A DNA stretch of 64,000 nucleotides from Gemmatimonadota bacterium (lineage in GTDB: Bacteria > Gemmatimonadota > Gemmatimonadetes > Gemmatimonadales > GWC2-71-9). The stretch spans positions 940,314 to 1,004,313 of the forward strand of contig PNAE01000007.1 of assembly GCA_003169895.1 (NCBI GenBank), given 5' to 3'. The notes beneath the pieces are model-generated. The model did no database searches and was not told the origin of the DNA. It saw only the letters and a list, made by a program, of their open reading frames with translations. Both the position numbers and the translations under genes were made by a program. Positions 1-8,185 of the stretch are shown one piece after another (position 1 is the first letter of the stretch; each line of letters opens with the position of its first letter).

Positions 1-398
1 GCGGCACGGAGTCGCTCGATCGTGGCCCGATCGAACAGCACCTGGCTGGCGCCCAATCGCGCCCGGAACAACGTGAACGGATCGGTGATCGCAGGAAACC
101 CGGGAATCGACAGGCCGAACTCGTGCAGGTTGAGCGTCTGTCGCTGCACCGTGCCGCTGCCTTCGACCTGCGGCAGCAACGCGGCACCCTGTTCCCGCTG
201 GCGCACGCGGGTTCCCTCGGCGGACAACTGCGCCAGTGCCGCCTGCAGCCCGTTACTGCGGCCGCGAGCCAATGCCTGGCCGAGCGTCATGGTGACCGAT
301 TGCGGCGGTGCCTGTCCTTCCGCCGGGAGCATCCGGCCCATGACGAGGCAGGCCGCCAGCGCGCCCGATCGCCGGACGATCATCCGCTTGGTTCTCAC
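1..398 (-). CDS. TolC-like outer-membrane efflux protein, N-terminal part
   Basis: Only the first 132 or so codons are inside the window; the gene runs off the left edge. The visible protein starts with a basic n-region and a hydrophobic stretch ending in a signal-peptidase site (AEG before QAPP). It continues with MTLGQALARGRSNGLQAAL and LLPQVEGSGTVQRQTLNL, the usual opening of an outer-membrane factor in which periplasmic alpha-hairpin precedes beta-strand. Such proteins form the exit duct of RND, ABC or MFS export systems. The chosen GTG (398-396) overlaps the stop of the upstream TetR gene in a GTGA junction; an ATG at 383 is the alternative. Co-transcription with a TetR repressor suggests a drug- or metabolite-inducible pump whose other genes lie beyond the edge. 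Confidence 0.75.
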   Translation of the reverse strand, partial: MRTKRMIVRRSGALAACLVMGRMLPAEGQAPPQSVTMTLGQALARGRSNGLQAALAQLSAEGTRVRQREQGAALLPQVEGSGTVQRQTLNLHEFGLSIPGFPAITDPFTLFRARLGASQVLFDRATIERLRA

Positions 399-1147
399 CG
401 CTTGCGCCCTTTCGCCTTGCCGCGCTTGTGCGCGGTTGCCGTGCCGCTGGTGCCGGCCCGTGCGGTCTTCGCCTTGTTTGCCGTCTTCCTGCCATGGCGG
501 TTTGCTCGCGCCACGACCGGCTTGCCGATGCCGTGGAGGACGAGCGTCAGCATCACCTCGCACAGTCCATCGGGTGACGGCGCGGCCCGGTCGAGGTCGC
601 CAAAGAGGAACCGGGTCTGGTTCAATTGCATGACAAGCGACGGCACCAATCTCGGCACGATGACCGTCGCTTCGCGGCGGAACTCGCCGTTGGCGACTCC
701 GTGCGCGGCGATGCTGTGCAGCAAGCGGCGGTGCCGCTGGACGACCTGCTCGAAGTAGAAGCGGCGCACCTCGGGGAATTGCGTCAGCTCGGCTTGCACC
801 AGGCGCGCCATGCGAACCATGTCGGGTCGCGACATCGCGTCCCACATCAGATGGACCACCTTCACGAGCAATTCGGACGCCGATCCGGCGTGGGTCCGGG
901 CCATGGCCTCGGCGGATGCGATCAGCGCGACGACCTTGGTTTCCACGACGGCGCGAAACAGGTCGTCTTTCGAGGCGAAGTAGAGGTAGACGGTGCCCTT
1001 CGACACGCCGGCCCGCGCCGCGACCTCCTCCAGCGTGGTGGCGCGAAAGCCGCGCTCGCCGAAGACGGCCAGCGCCGCTTCCAGCAGCTCCTCCGGGCGC
1101 GCCTCCGGCCGGCGATGGAAGCGGGGGACAGCGGTCGCAGTGGCCAA
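395..1147 (-). CDS. TetR/AcrR family repressor of the adjacent efflux operon
   Basis: A 250-residue TetR-family regulator. The N-terminal helix-turn-helix is clear at about residues 17-65 (ALAVFGERGFRATTLEEVAA, then AGVSKGTVYLYFASKDDLF). The C-terminal part is the variable ligand-binding and dimerisation region. The start is a TTG at 1147, supported by GGAG six bases upstream; no ATG fits. The last 40 or so residues form an unusual Lys/Arg/Ala-rich tail ending KRGKAKGRKR, which is not part of the normal fold. The stop overlaps the GTG of the TolC-like gene, so the two are translationally coupled. A near-perfect palindrome sits in its promoter, so autorepression is likely. The inducer cannot be deduced. 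Confidence 0.9.
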   Translation of the reverse strand: MATATAVPRFHRRPEARPEELLEAALAVFGERGFRATTLEEVAARAGVSKGTVYLYFASKDDLFRAVVETKVVALIASAEAMARTHAGSASELLVKVVHLMWDAMSRPDMVRMARLVQAELTQFPEVRRFYFEQVVQRHRRLLHSIAAHGVANGEFRREATVIVPRLVPSLVMQLNQTRFLFGDLDRAAPSPDGLCEVMLTLVLHGIGKPVVARANRHGRKTANKAKTARAGTSGTATAHKRGKAKGRKR

Positions 1148-1162
1148 GGGCAGCTCCGTTGA

Positions 1163-1206
1163 TTACTGACTGGTCAGTAATATAGATTGCGGCAATCACC
1201 GGTCAA
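1163..1206 (-). promoter_or_regulatory. Promoter and palindromic operator of the TetR-TolC operon
   Basis: On the minus strand TTGACC (1206-1201) and TATATT (1184-1179) are separated by 16 bases, a good sigma-70-type promoter. Immediately downstream, and covering the expected transcription start, is TTACTGACTGGTCAGTAA (1163-1180): two 8-base inverted arms around a central TG. Such a dyad is typical of a TetR dimer site, and its position implies repression by blocking initiation. Confidence 0.7.
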
Positions 1207-1213
1207 GGAGCGG

Positions 1214-1233
1214 CGAGAGATTCGCGTCTCTCG
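1214..1233. repeat. Short hairpin related to the intergenic heptamer family
   Basis: Arms CGAGAGA and TCTCTCG flank a 6-base loop. They are followed to about 1260 by a CT-rich tract (TCTCTTCTCTCTTGCC). The motif resembles the GAGAGACGAGAGACG arrays found elsewhere in the window and may be a minimal or degraded copy. It lies between the divergent TetR and TPR genes. Confidence 0.45.
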
Positions 1234-1305
1234 TGTCGCTTCTCTCTTCTCTCTTGCCTCTTTCTGCTCTACATTGATCTCAACCTACCGGGAGGCCACT
1301 CGCCC

Positions 1306-2427
1306 ATGACGGAGCCCTTTCTCAGCTCCGATGAGTATGATGAGCAGGCCCACCAGTTGTACAACGAAGCGCGATACGATGCCGCACTCGACCTCCTCCG
1401 GGAGGGACTGGTCCGCTATCCCCAGGCGGTCGAGCTCCATGTCGGCATCGGCTACGCCCAGCTCGCCCGCGAGGAGTATGCGTGGGCGCGCTCGGCGTTC
1501 GACCGCGCGCTGGCGATCGACGCCGAGCACGAAGACGCGCTTGCCGGCCTGGGCGAGACGTTGTTGGTGCTGGGACAGCTCGAAGGCGCGCTGCGCACGT
1601 TCCAGCGGCTTCTCGATCTCGGCTTTGGCGACGATCATGAACTGATGCTGCAGGTCGGTCGCGCGCTGTTTCGCGAGGGATTTTTCGTCGAAGCGCGCCG
1701 CTTCCTGGAGCTGTGCCGCGAGGCACATCCCGCGTCGGTCGAGGTCTGCGCTTCGCTGGGATATACCGCGCATCGCCTCGGCATGGATGCCGACGCGTTC
1801 TACTGGCTGCGCCGTGCCCTCGAGCTGGAGCCGGAGTATCCCGAGCCGAGGATCTACCTCGCCAACATCCTGTACGATCGCGGCGAGATCCCGGCGGCCC
1901 TGCTGCACTTCGCGCGGGTCAAGCCCGAGGACCACTTCGACGACCTCGGCGTCTGGCGCACGATCGAGCTCCTGAAGGCTGCGCGCAACGCCGGCGATAC
2001 CGATCCGGAAGTCCGGCCCTGGCTCGCGCGACTGGCCGAGCTCGGCCGCGATGCTGATGCCGAGGACCTGGTGCTCGCGGAGATCGAGAGCCTGCAGCCC
2101 GACGGCACATCGCGCGATCCCCACCAGCTGGAACTGTTCGGCACGCTGATGCGCGACGTTCCCGGCATGCAGAAGCGGCCGGTGCTGACGTCCGGCGTAC
2201 ATGTCATCGAGACGCTCGGCGGGCTCACCCTGCGTGGCACGTGGGATGAACTGGTGGTCCACCTGCAGACTGCCGAAGGCGCCTGGGCCGATGGCACCCT
2301 GCAGGAGTTCATGCAGGTGTTCGCCCGGCGCGGCACCGCAGAAACCGGGGTCAGGATTCCCGTCGGCAACTCCGAGGCGTTCCTGCGCGGCGCGGCCGCC
2401 GCCGGCGTCATCCGGATCCTCCAATGA
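1306..2427 (+). CDS. Tetratricopeptide-repeat protein
   Basis: A 373-residue soluble protein without signal peptide. Residues 10-200 contain successive TPR helix pairs, recognisable as YNEARYDAALDLLREGL, AWARSAFDRALAIDAEHEDA, GQLEGALRTFQRLLDLG, AFYWLRRALELEPEYPEP and GEIPAALLHFARVKPEDHF. The C-terminal third (from about residue 290) is not TPR and is unassigned. GGGAGG lies about ten bases before the ATG. Its stop overlaps the start of the ABC ATPase (ATGA). This begins a run of closely packed plus-strand genes, so the protein probably acts as a scaffold or regulatory partner for the transporter or peptidase that follow. The partner is inference; no catalytic motif is visible. Confidence 0.85.
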   Translation: MTEPFLSSDEYDEQAHQLYNEARYDAALDLLREGLVRYPQAVELHVGIGYAQLAREEYAWARSAFDRALAIDAEHEDALAGLGETLLVLGQLEGALRTFQRLLDLGFGDDHELMLQVGRALFREGFFVEARRFLELCREAHPASVEVCASLGYTAHRLGMDADAFYWLRRALELEPEYPEPRIYLANILYDRGEIPAALLHFARVKPEDHFDDLGVWRTIELLKAARNAGDTDPEVRPWLARLAELGRDADAEDLVLAEIESLQPDGTSRDPHQLELFGTLMRDVPGMQKRPVLTSGVHVIETLGGLTLRGTWDELVVHLQTAEGAWADGTLQEFMQVFARRGTAETGVRIPVGNSEAFLRGAAAAGVIRILQ

Positions 2428-3332
2428 TCCGCTTCGAGTCGGTCAGCAAGACCTACACGGCGCTGGTGACGCGCCGGCGCGTCCCTGCGTTGGCCGACTT
2501 CTCGATGGAGATGAACGCTGGCGAGGTCATCGGCATCGCCGGGCCGAACGGTGCCGGCAAGTCGACGCTCATCTCGCTCGTGCTCGGGTTTCTGGATCCT
2601 ACCGTCGGACGCGTCACCATCGATGGCAAGAGCCCGCGAACGTACGTGGAGCACTTCGGAATTGGTTACCTGACCGAGCTGGTCACCCTTCCCCCGACGT
2701 GGAAGGTCGCGCCGGCGTTGCGGCGCATGGCGGTGCTCTCCGGGGTCGCCGCGGCCGAACTCGATGCCCGGGTATCGGCGATCCAGACCGAACTCGGGCT
2801 CGACGAACACGCGGCCAAGACGGTGAAGCAGCTGTCGAAGGGCAACTTGCAGCGGCTGGGCCTGGGGCAGGCGTTGCTCGGCGAGTTCGACATTGTCGTG
2901 CTGGACGAACCGACCCACGGTCTTGATCCCCTGTGGACCCAGCGCTTTCGCGACGTGGTGGCGCAACTGCGCCGGCCGGACCGGCTGATCCTGATTGCGT
3001 CCCACAACCTCGACGAACTCGAGCGCCTCGCTGATCGCGTGGCGATCCTGAACAAGGGCCAATTACAGCGGATCGTCGAACACGGTGAGGGCACGGCCCC
3101 GATGTCCGCGATGTCGTGGCGGATAGCCTTCGAGGAATCGCCCGAAGTCGCGGCCGTGTTTCCCGGCGCGAAGCCCGTGGAAGGTCGACCAGGCGTGTGG
3201 CGCGTCTCGGCCACTCGGGCCCAGATGAGCGTCGGGCTGAGCCTGCTGCTCGCCGGCGGTGCGATCCTGGTGGAGTGCGCGCCCGAAGAGAGCAGCCTCG
3301 AGACCGCATTTCGCGCGGCGGTGCAGGAATGA
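2424..3332 (+). CDS. ABC transporter ATP-binding protein (ABC-2 type exporter)
   Basis: A 302-residue nucleotide-binding subunit. Walker A is GPNGAGKST at residues 40-48, the signature is LSKGNLQRLG near residue 137, and Walker B is IVVLDEPTHGLDP near 157-169. The switch His lies in LILIASHNLDELERLADR. The Q-loop position reads GYLTEL instead of the commoner form with Gln. The last 80 residues are a C-terminal extension like that of drug or polysaccharide ABC-2 exporters. It overlaps the TPR gene upstream and the permease downstream by ATGA junctions, so the three are translated together. Substrate unknown. Confidence 0.93.
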   Translation: MIRFESVSKTYTALVTRRRVPALADFSMEMNAGEVIGIAGPNGAGKSTLISLVLGFLDPTVGRVTIDGKSPRTYVEHFGIGYLTELVTLPPTWKVAPALRRMAVLSGVAAAELDARVSAIQTELGLDEHAAKTVKQLSKGNLQRLGLGQALLGEFDIVVLDEPTHGLDPLWTQRFRDVVAQLRRPDRLILIASHNLDELERLADRVAILNKGQLQRIVEHGEGTAPMSAMSWRIAFEESPEVAAVFPGAKPVEGRPGVWRVSATRAQMSVGLSLLLAGGAILVECAPEESSLETAFRAAVQE

Positions 3333-4075
3333 GCCGCGATGAGTCGCCCCTGCGTTACATGCCGTGGTTCATACGGGACGCGATCGTGTGGCCGTTCCGC
3401 GTGTTCGTGGTCACGTCCGTGGTCATCGACCTGCTGGTCTGGCGGTTCGCCACAAACACGCACATGCGTGGCCCGGGTCCCGACGGCGCCTTGCTGGACA
3501 TGCCGCACGGCCTGCAGGTCGCGATTTGGTCGAGCGGATTGACGATCGCGATCCTGATGACCGTCGGTGGCATCGTGGGCACCGACCTCGAGCGCGGGTA
3601 CTATCGCTCATTGTTCAGCAAGCCGATGTCGCCGGCCTGGTATTACCTGCAGCGATTCCTGGTCGGTGCCGCGGTGATCCTGCTGACGCCCCTGGTCCTT
3701 GGAGTGGGCCTCGCCCTCGCGCTCCGCAGCAACATGGGGCTGACGTGGCATCTTATTGGGCAGATCGGACTGAGCTATCTCCTGGTGGGGAGCGCCACGT
3801 TCCTCGTGTCGCGCTTTTCGTCGAAGGGCTGGTTGTTCGTGTTCCTGGCCAGCGTCCTCGAGAGCGTGCTGTCACATGTCACGATGGTGCCCGGTGTGCC
3901 AGCGTGGTTGAAGGTATTGCACCAGGCGCTGCCGCCTTTCGAACTGACGCAACCCGCCCTGCCGGTGCCAAGCGGCGGGGCTCTCTGGCATGTTGTCGCG
4001 TATGGCGCGGTAATGCTCGCGCTGGCGCTGACCCTGCTGCGAACCCGGCCGCTCGGAAACGGCATCACCAGTTGA
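3329..4075 (+). CDS. ABC-2 type transporter permease
   Basis: A 248-residue membrane protein pairing with the ATPase immediately upstream. The ATG at 3329 overlaps the ATPase stop; an open frame extends further upstream but lies inside the ATPase gene and is rejected. About six hydrophobic segments are visible, among them VFVVTSVVIDLLVW, VAIWSSGLTIAILMTVGG, FLVGAAVILLTPLVLGVGLA, IGLSYLLVGSATFLV and VVAYGAVMLALALTLL. A segment with TDLERGYYRSLFSKPMSPAW between membrane helices matches the cytoplasmic coupling region of ABC-2 permeases. The complex probably exports a lipid, peptide or drug-like compound across the inner membrane. Confidence 0.85.
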   Translation: MSRDESPLRYMPWFIRDAIVWPFRVFVVTSVVIDLLVWRFATNTHMRGPGPDGALLDMPHGLQVAIWSSGLTIAILMTVGGIVGTDLERGYYRSLFSKPMSPAWYYLQRFLVGAAVILLTPLVLGVGLALALRSNMGLTWHLIGQIGLSYLLVGSATFLVSRFSSKGWLFVFLASVLESVLSHVTMVPGVPAWLKVLHQALPPFELTQPALPVPSGGALWHVVAYGAVMLALALTLLRTRPLGNGITS

Positions 4076-4079
4076 GTGT

Positions 4080-6692
4080 GTGAAGCACGTCCCTACCTCC
4101 GGTCTCCGGCGCGAACAACTCCCGAATGGCGTGACGCTGCTGGTGCAGCGACGCCGCGCCGCGCCGGCGGCGGCGCTGGTAACCCACGTGCGCGCCGGGT
4201 TTCTCGATGAGCCCGACGAACTCGTCGGCATCTCGCACGTGCTGGAGCACATGCTGTTCAAGGGCACACCGACGCTCGGGCCGGGTGAGCTGGCGCGTCG
4301 CACCAAGGCGCTCGGTGGTTCGCTCAACGCTTACACGTCATACGACCGCACGGTGTACTACGCCTCCGTTCCAGCCCGCCATGCCGGTGACCTGATCGCG
4401 CTGCAAGCCGATCAGGTGCGCAATCCACTCCTCGATGGCGACGAATTGCGGCGCGAACTGGGCGTCATCATCCAGGAGGCGCGCCGCAAGCTCGATACGC
4501 CGGGCGCCGTGGCCGGCGAGACGCTGCACGAGTTGCTGTACGCCACGCATCGGCTGCGTCGCTGGCGGATCGGCACCGAGGCGATGCTGGAACGGTTCGA
4601 TCGCGACGACGTTGCCGGCTACTACACCAGTCGATATGTGCCGCAGCGCACCATCGTCACCCTCGTGGCCGACATGGATGAAGACGCCGCGCTCGACGCA
4701 CTGCGCGCGGCGTGGAGCGAATGGAGGTTGCCGGAACAGCTCGTGCCGCCGGGGCCGGTCGAGGCGACGCTGCCGAGCGTACAGGCCCGGCGGCTGACCG
4801 GCGACGTCGCGCTCGGCGAGCTGGTGCTCGGCTGGCGCGCGCCGGGCGTGCTCGAGGGCGACGTCCCCGCGCTCGACGTCGCGGCGGCGATCCTCGGCCT
4901 CGGTCGCGGCTCCCGCCTCGCACGCCTGGTTCGCGAACCAGGGCTCGCCAACTCCATTGGCGTGTCGAGCTACGGCGTCGTGGACGCCGGCGTGTTCGCG
5001 ATCGGTGCCGAACTGGCGCCCGCGCGGCTCGAGCAGGTGCTCGCGATCATCGGGGCCACCGTGCGCGACCTGGCGGCACAAGGCCCGGATCCCGCCGAGC
5101 TCGATCGTGCCCGCGCCCTGATGCTCTCGCAAATCGGGCGCCGCCTGGAACAGTACGAAAGTCGGGCGCTCGCCCTCGCCGACGCCGATGCGCTCGGGGA
5201 TGTGACGCGTCTCGATCGCGAAGCGTCGGACGTGCTCGCCGTGACGTCGACGGACGTCCGCGACGCAGCGCGCCGATGGTTGATGGCCGATGCAGTGTCC
5301 GGCGTGGCATACCTGCCACGCAACACGGATGCGCAGTTCGATGCGGACACGTTGACCGGCGCGATGCATACCCGTGGTCACCATGAGTGCAGCAAAGGGC
5401 TCCCGGGCTCGGTACGACACGAAGCGCCGGCATTCGCCGCCAATGCGCCGACGGGGCGAGGCGTCCATCATCTCGAGATGGATGGGATCGACATCCTGAC
5501 CGCGCGGTTTGGCGAAACCGGGCAGACGACGGTGAGTATGTATCGCCCGCGCAGTGTGCTCGAGACACCAGCAACGGCGGGCATTGCCGCGCTCGCCATT
5601 CGCGCTATGCTGCGTGGTACGACGCGACTCGATGCGGCTGAGCTGGCGTTCACGATAGAGTCTCTCGGCGGCTCCCTGTCGCCCGTACTTGGCGCTGACG
5701 TGCTCGGATTCGGTGCCACGGTGTTGAGCGAACACCTGCGTGCGGCGGCGGGCCTCCTCGCTGAAGTGCTGCTTCAACCGCGCTTCGACGCGCGCTCTGT
5801 CGCAATCGAACGTGGTTTGCTGCTGGAAGATGCCCGCGCCGTCGCGGACGACATGGTGCGTTTCCCAGTGCAATTGGCGCTCGGCGTCGCATTCAACAAC
5901 ACCGGATACGGCTCACCAACCCTTGGCACGCCCGAGTCGGTCGCCGGATTCGACGTATCGACGGTGCGGGCGTGGCACGCGGGCATGCTGCTCGGCGGCC
6001 GAACGACGATTGTCGCAGTGGGTGACGACGAACCCGACCGTGTGGCTGACGTCATCGCGTCAGCAGTCGCGGCGTTCGGCGAGTTGGGGCGCGCCATCCC
6101 GGCGGTGGGCCTCGGTTCGCCGGAGGTCATTGCACCCGGAACCCGAACCGAAACGCGTGACCGCAAGCAATCCGCGCTCGCGATGATCTTTCCCGGACCC
6201 TCGCGTACCGACCCCGGTCGGTTCGCCGCTGAAACATGGGGCGCGATTGCGGCCGGACTCGGCGGCCGGCTGTTTGAATCGTTGCGCAGCGCTCGCTCGC
6301 TTGCATACACCGTCATGGCCAACTCCTGGCAGCGTCGGCGCGCCGGTGGGCTGCTGACCTACATCGCCACCGATCCTGCGCGGCTCGACGAGGCCCGGGA
6401 CGCCATGCTCGAAGAGCTGGCGCTATTCCGTGGCGAACCACCCAGCGCGGACGAGGTATCGCGCGCCAGCGCCATGCTCGCCGGGCACGCGGAAATGGCG
6501 CGCCAGACCGCGGGAGCGCTGGCCGGTGAAATCGCGGATGCCTGGTTGCTCGGCGGCGGCTTGAGCGAGCTGGACGACCCCGCTGCGCCGTATCGGAAGG
6601 TTACCGCAGCTCAGGTCCACGCGGTTGCGGCGCAATCGCTCGATCCTGCGCTGCGAGCCGAAGGCGTCATTGCCGCTGCCGTGATCGAGTAG
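4080..6692 (+). CDS. M16 family zinc metallopeptidase, two-domain (pitrilysin/insulinase type)
   Basis: An 870-residue protein with two M16 halves. The first half has the inverted zinc motif HVLEH (His53, Glu56, His57), with the third ligand Glu133 in VIIQEARRK exactly 76 residues on. The second half (about residues 450-870) starts HHLEMDGIDILTARFGETGQ and lacks HxxEH, so it is the inactive clam-shell partner, like PqqL/YmxG pairs fused in one chain. The start is GTG five bases after the permease stop. No signal peptide is evident, so it is probably cytoplasmic despite its location after an exporter. It could process an exported peptide, but that is inference. Confidence 0.92.
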   Translation: MKHVPTSGLRREQLPNGVTLLVQRRRAAPAAALVTHVRAGFLDEPDELVGISHVLEHMLFKGTPTLGPGELARRTKALGGSLNAYTSYDRTVYYASVPARHAGDLIALQADQVRNPLLDGDELRRELGVIIQEARRKLDTPGAVAGETLHELLYATHRLRRWRIGTEAMLERFDRDDVAGYYTSRYVPQRTIVTLVADMDEDAALDALRAAWSEWRLPEQLVPPGPVEATLPSVQARRLTGDVALGELVLGWRAPGVLEGDVPALDVAAAILGLGRGSRLARLVREPGLANSIGVSSYGVVDAGVFAIGAELAPARLEQVLAIIGATVRDLAAQGPDPAELDRARALMLSQIGRRLEQYESRALALADADALGDVTRLDREASDVLAVTSTDVRDAARRWLMADAVSGVAYLPRNTDAQFDADTLTGAMHTRGHHECSKGLPGSVRHEAPAFAANAPTGRGVHHLEMDGIDILTARFGETGQTTVSMYRPRSVLETPATAGIAALAIRAMLRGTTRLDAAELAFTIESLGGSLSPVLGADVLGFGATVLSEHLRAAAGLLAEVLLQPRFDARSVAIERGLLLEDARAVADDMVRFPVQLALGVAFNNTGYGSPTLGTPESVAGFDVSTVRAWHAGMLLGGRTTIVAVGDDEPDRVADVIASAVAAFGELGRAIPAVGLGSPEVIAPGTRTETRDRKQSALAMIFPGPSRTDPGRFAAETWGAIAAGLGGRLFESLRSARSLAYTVMANSWQRRRAGGLLTYIATDPARLDEARDAMLEELALFRGEPPSADEVSRASAMLAGHAEMARQTAGALAGEIADAWLLGGGLSELDDPAAPYRKVTAAQVHAVAAQSLDPALRAEGVIAAAVIE

Positions 6693-6702
6693 TTTTGGCG
6701 CC

Positions 6703-7242
6703 ATGGCAGCACCTAACTCGACTGCGGCACGTCGCAGCCACTTCTCACCGGCTGATGGCATCACGCTGGTGCGGATTCCGCTGGCGATTCTGTTTCCCAT
6801 GGTCACGAGTACGCCCGTGCGGCTCGTGGTCCTCGCTCTCGCGGCCGCGACCGACCTGGGTGATGGCTGGGTCGCCCGCCGGTTCGGCGGCTCGCGCATG
6901 GGAGCGGTCCTCGACCCGATCGCCGACAAGCTCTTCGTTGCGGTGGCGTTCGCGGTGGTCTGGGTGTCGGGCAAGTTGACCTGGTATGAAGTCATCGCGG
7001 TCCTGGCGCGCGATATCGTTGCTACCGCCGCGTTCTTCATCACCCTCGCCACCGGCAAGGCGACTGCGGTGCCGGCGCGCCTGGGCGGAAAGGCGGTCAC
7101 GCTGCTGCAGATGCTGACCCTCGTCTTCTTCGTACTCGACCTTCCGCGGCTGCGGCCGCTCGCCTGGATGACCGCCGGCGTGGCGTTGTACGCCATCTAC
7201 GACTACAACCAGCCATTCTTCCGAAAGCTCAGGGCCCGATGA
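6703..7242 (+). CDS. CDP-alcohol phosphatidyltransferase (PgsA-like)
   Basis: A 179-residue integral membrane enzyme of phospholipid synthesis that transfers a phosphatidyl group from CDP-diacylglycerol to an alcohol such as glycerol 3-phosphate. The catalytic signature is complete: Asp51, Asp54-Gly55, Ala58-Arg59, Gly67, Asp71 and Asp75 (DLGDGWVARR then GAVLDPIADK). The spacer between Arg59 and Gly67 is seven residues, one shorter than in typical PgsA. The N-terminus carries the expected NxxR-like TLVRIPLAIL helix. It follows the peptidase by ten bases and overlaps the OsmC gene by ATGA. PgsA is the most likely identity; the exact alcohol is not certain. Confidence 0.85.
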   Translation: MAAPNSTAARRSHFSPADGITLVRIPLAILFPMVTSTPVRLVVLALAAATDLGDGWVARRFGGSRMGAVLDPIADKLFVAVAFAVVWVSGKLTWYEVIAVLARDIVATAAFFITLATGKATAVPARLGGKAVTLLQMLTLVFFVLDLPRLRPLAWMTAGVALYAIYDYNQPFFRKLRAR

Positions 7243-7652
7243 CCGAGGCGAACCAACGCCACGCGGTACTCGACTGGACCGGTGGCCTGCGTTTCACCGC
7301 CGGGGCGCCAGGCGGCCCGCAGCTCTATCTCGACGGCGACGGCAAGGAAGCGCCGAGCCCGGTCACGGTGTTGCTGTGCGCGGCCGGCGCCTGCTCCGGG
7401 GCGGACGTGGTCAGCGTCCTCGAGAAGAAGCGCCTCAAGCTGACCCGATTTCAGATCGAGGTCGGCGGGCGTCGCGCGGAGGACTACCCCAAGCGCTATG
7501 TGGAGCTCTGGCTCACGTTTCGCCTCGCAGGTGAGGGACTGACCGAGCCGGCGGCGCGACGGGCGGTGGATCTGTCGGTGCAGAAGTATTGCAGCGTGCT
7601 GTTGTCGTTGAACCCCGATATTCCGATCAAGACAGAGATTATCATCGAGTAA
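7239..7652 (+). CDS. OsmC-family peroxiredoxin-like protein
   Basis: A 137-residue OsmC/Ohr-fold protein. The two redox cysteines are Cys52 in AAGACSGADVVSVLEKK and Cys118 in VQKYCSVLLSLNPDIP. Family members reduce organic hydroperoxides as intertwined dimers in the cytoplasm. The C-terminus IPIKTEIIIE is typical of the YhfA/OsmC-like branch, so a thiol-metabolite or generic hydroperoxide role is as likely as Ohr activity. The ATG overlaps the preceding stop. It is the last gene of the plus-strand run; a converging gene ends six bases away. Confidence 0.88.
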   Translation: MTEANQRHAVLDWTGGLRFTAGAPGGPQLYLDGDGKEAPSPVTVLLCAAGACSGADVVSVLEKKRLKLTRFQIEVGGRRAEDYPKRYVELWLTFRLAGEGLTEPAARRAVDLSVQKYCSVLLSLNPDIPIKTEIIIE

Positions 7653-7658
7653 TCGCCC

Positions 7659-7964
7659 CTACTCCTGGCCCACCTCAACCGGCTCCGGCTCCGGCTCCAC
7701 GGTCGGTACGCGCTTCACCACCGGCTGGCAGAACCGGTCGCCGAGTACGCGCACCTGTGCCAGCTGGTCGGGCGTCAGCGCATAGCGCTCGCCAATGTAT
7801 TGCATGGTGTCGTCCAGCCATTCCTTCTGGTGCTCCGTCGCCGCGTCAAGAACCCCGCACCGGAGGATGTGGCTGAACAGTTCGTCGCGAGCCTGGTCCA
7901 GCGCCGTCGGCATTGCCGGTGTGCGGGGGGCCGCCTTCTTCTTCGTCAATCGACCTTCCTTCAT
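7659..7964 (-). CDS. Small hypothetical protein, 101 residues
   Basis: Not recognised. The protein begins MKEGRLTKKKAAPRTPAM (basic and probably disordered). It has a helical core (ALDQARDELFSHILRCG, then HQKEWLDDTMQYIGERY and LTPDQLAQVRVLGDRFCQP) and ends with an acidic Pro/Glu tail. No signal peptide or membrane segment. It stands alone, convergent to the OsmC gene and divergent from the thioredoxin-like gene, with its own plausible promoter at 8012-8041. The helical core and biased codons support a real gene; function unknown. Confidence 0.65.
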   Translation of the reverse strand: MKEGRLTKKKAAPRTPAMPTALDQARDELFSHILRCGVLDAATEHQKEWLDDTMQYIGERYALTPDQLAQVRVLGDRFCQPVVKRVPTVEPEPEPVEVGQE

Positions 7965-8011
7965 GAGTTTGGCGGGGCAGCGGTACCCCGTCGTGTGACC
8001 TGCAGACGCGC

Positions 8012-8041
8012 AATATAGGGAATCCGGGCGCTCCGGGGCAA
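8012..8041 (-). promoter_or_regulatory. Predicted promoter of the 101-residue gene
   Basis: On the minus strand TTGCCC (8041-8036) and TATATT (8017-8012) are 18 bases apart, about 48 bases before the ATG at 7964. The AT-rich hexamer stands out in a very GC-rich surround. Confidence 0.4.
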
Positions 8042-8185
8042 TTCCGACCCGCCGGGCATTAGATTGTGCGCGTCGCCAGCCCCAGCTGGGTTGGCGCGAG
8101 CGCGGACTAACTTGTGCCGCGCGTTCGCCGTCGTGACCCCATGCCCCGGGGTCCCGCGCTCGCCGGCCGACGCGCTCGAGGCATC

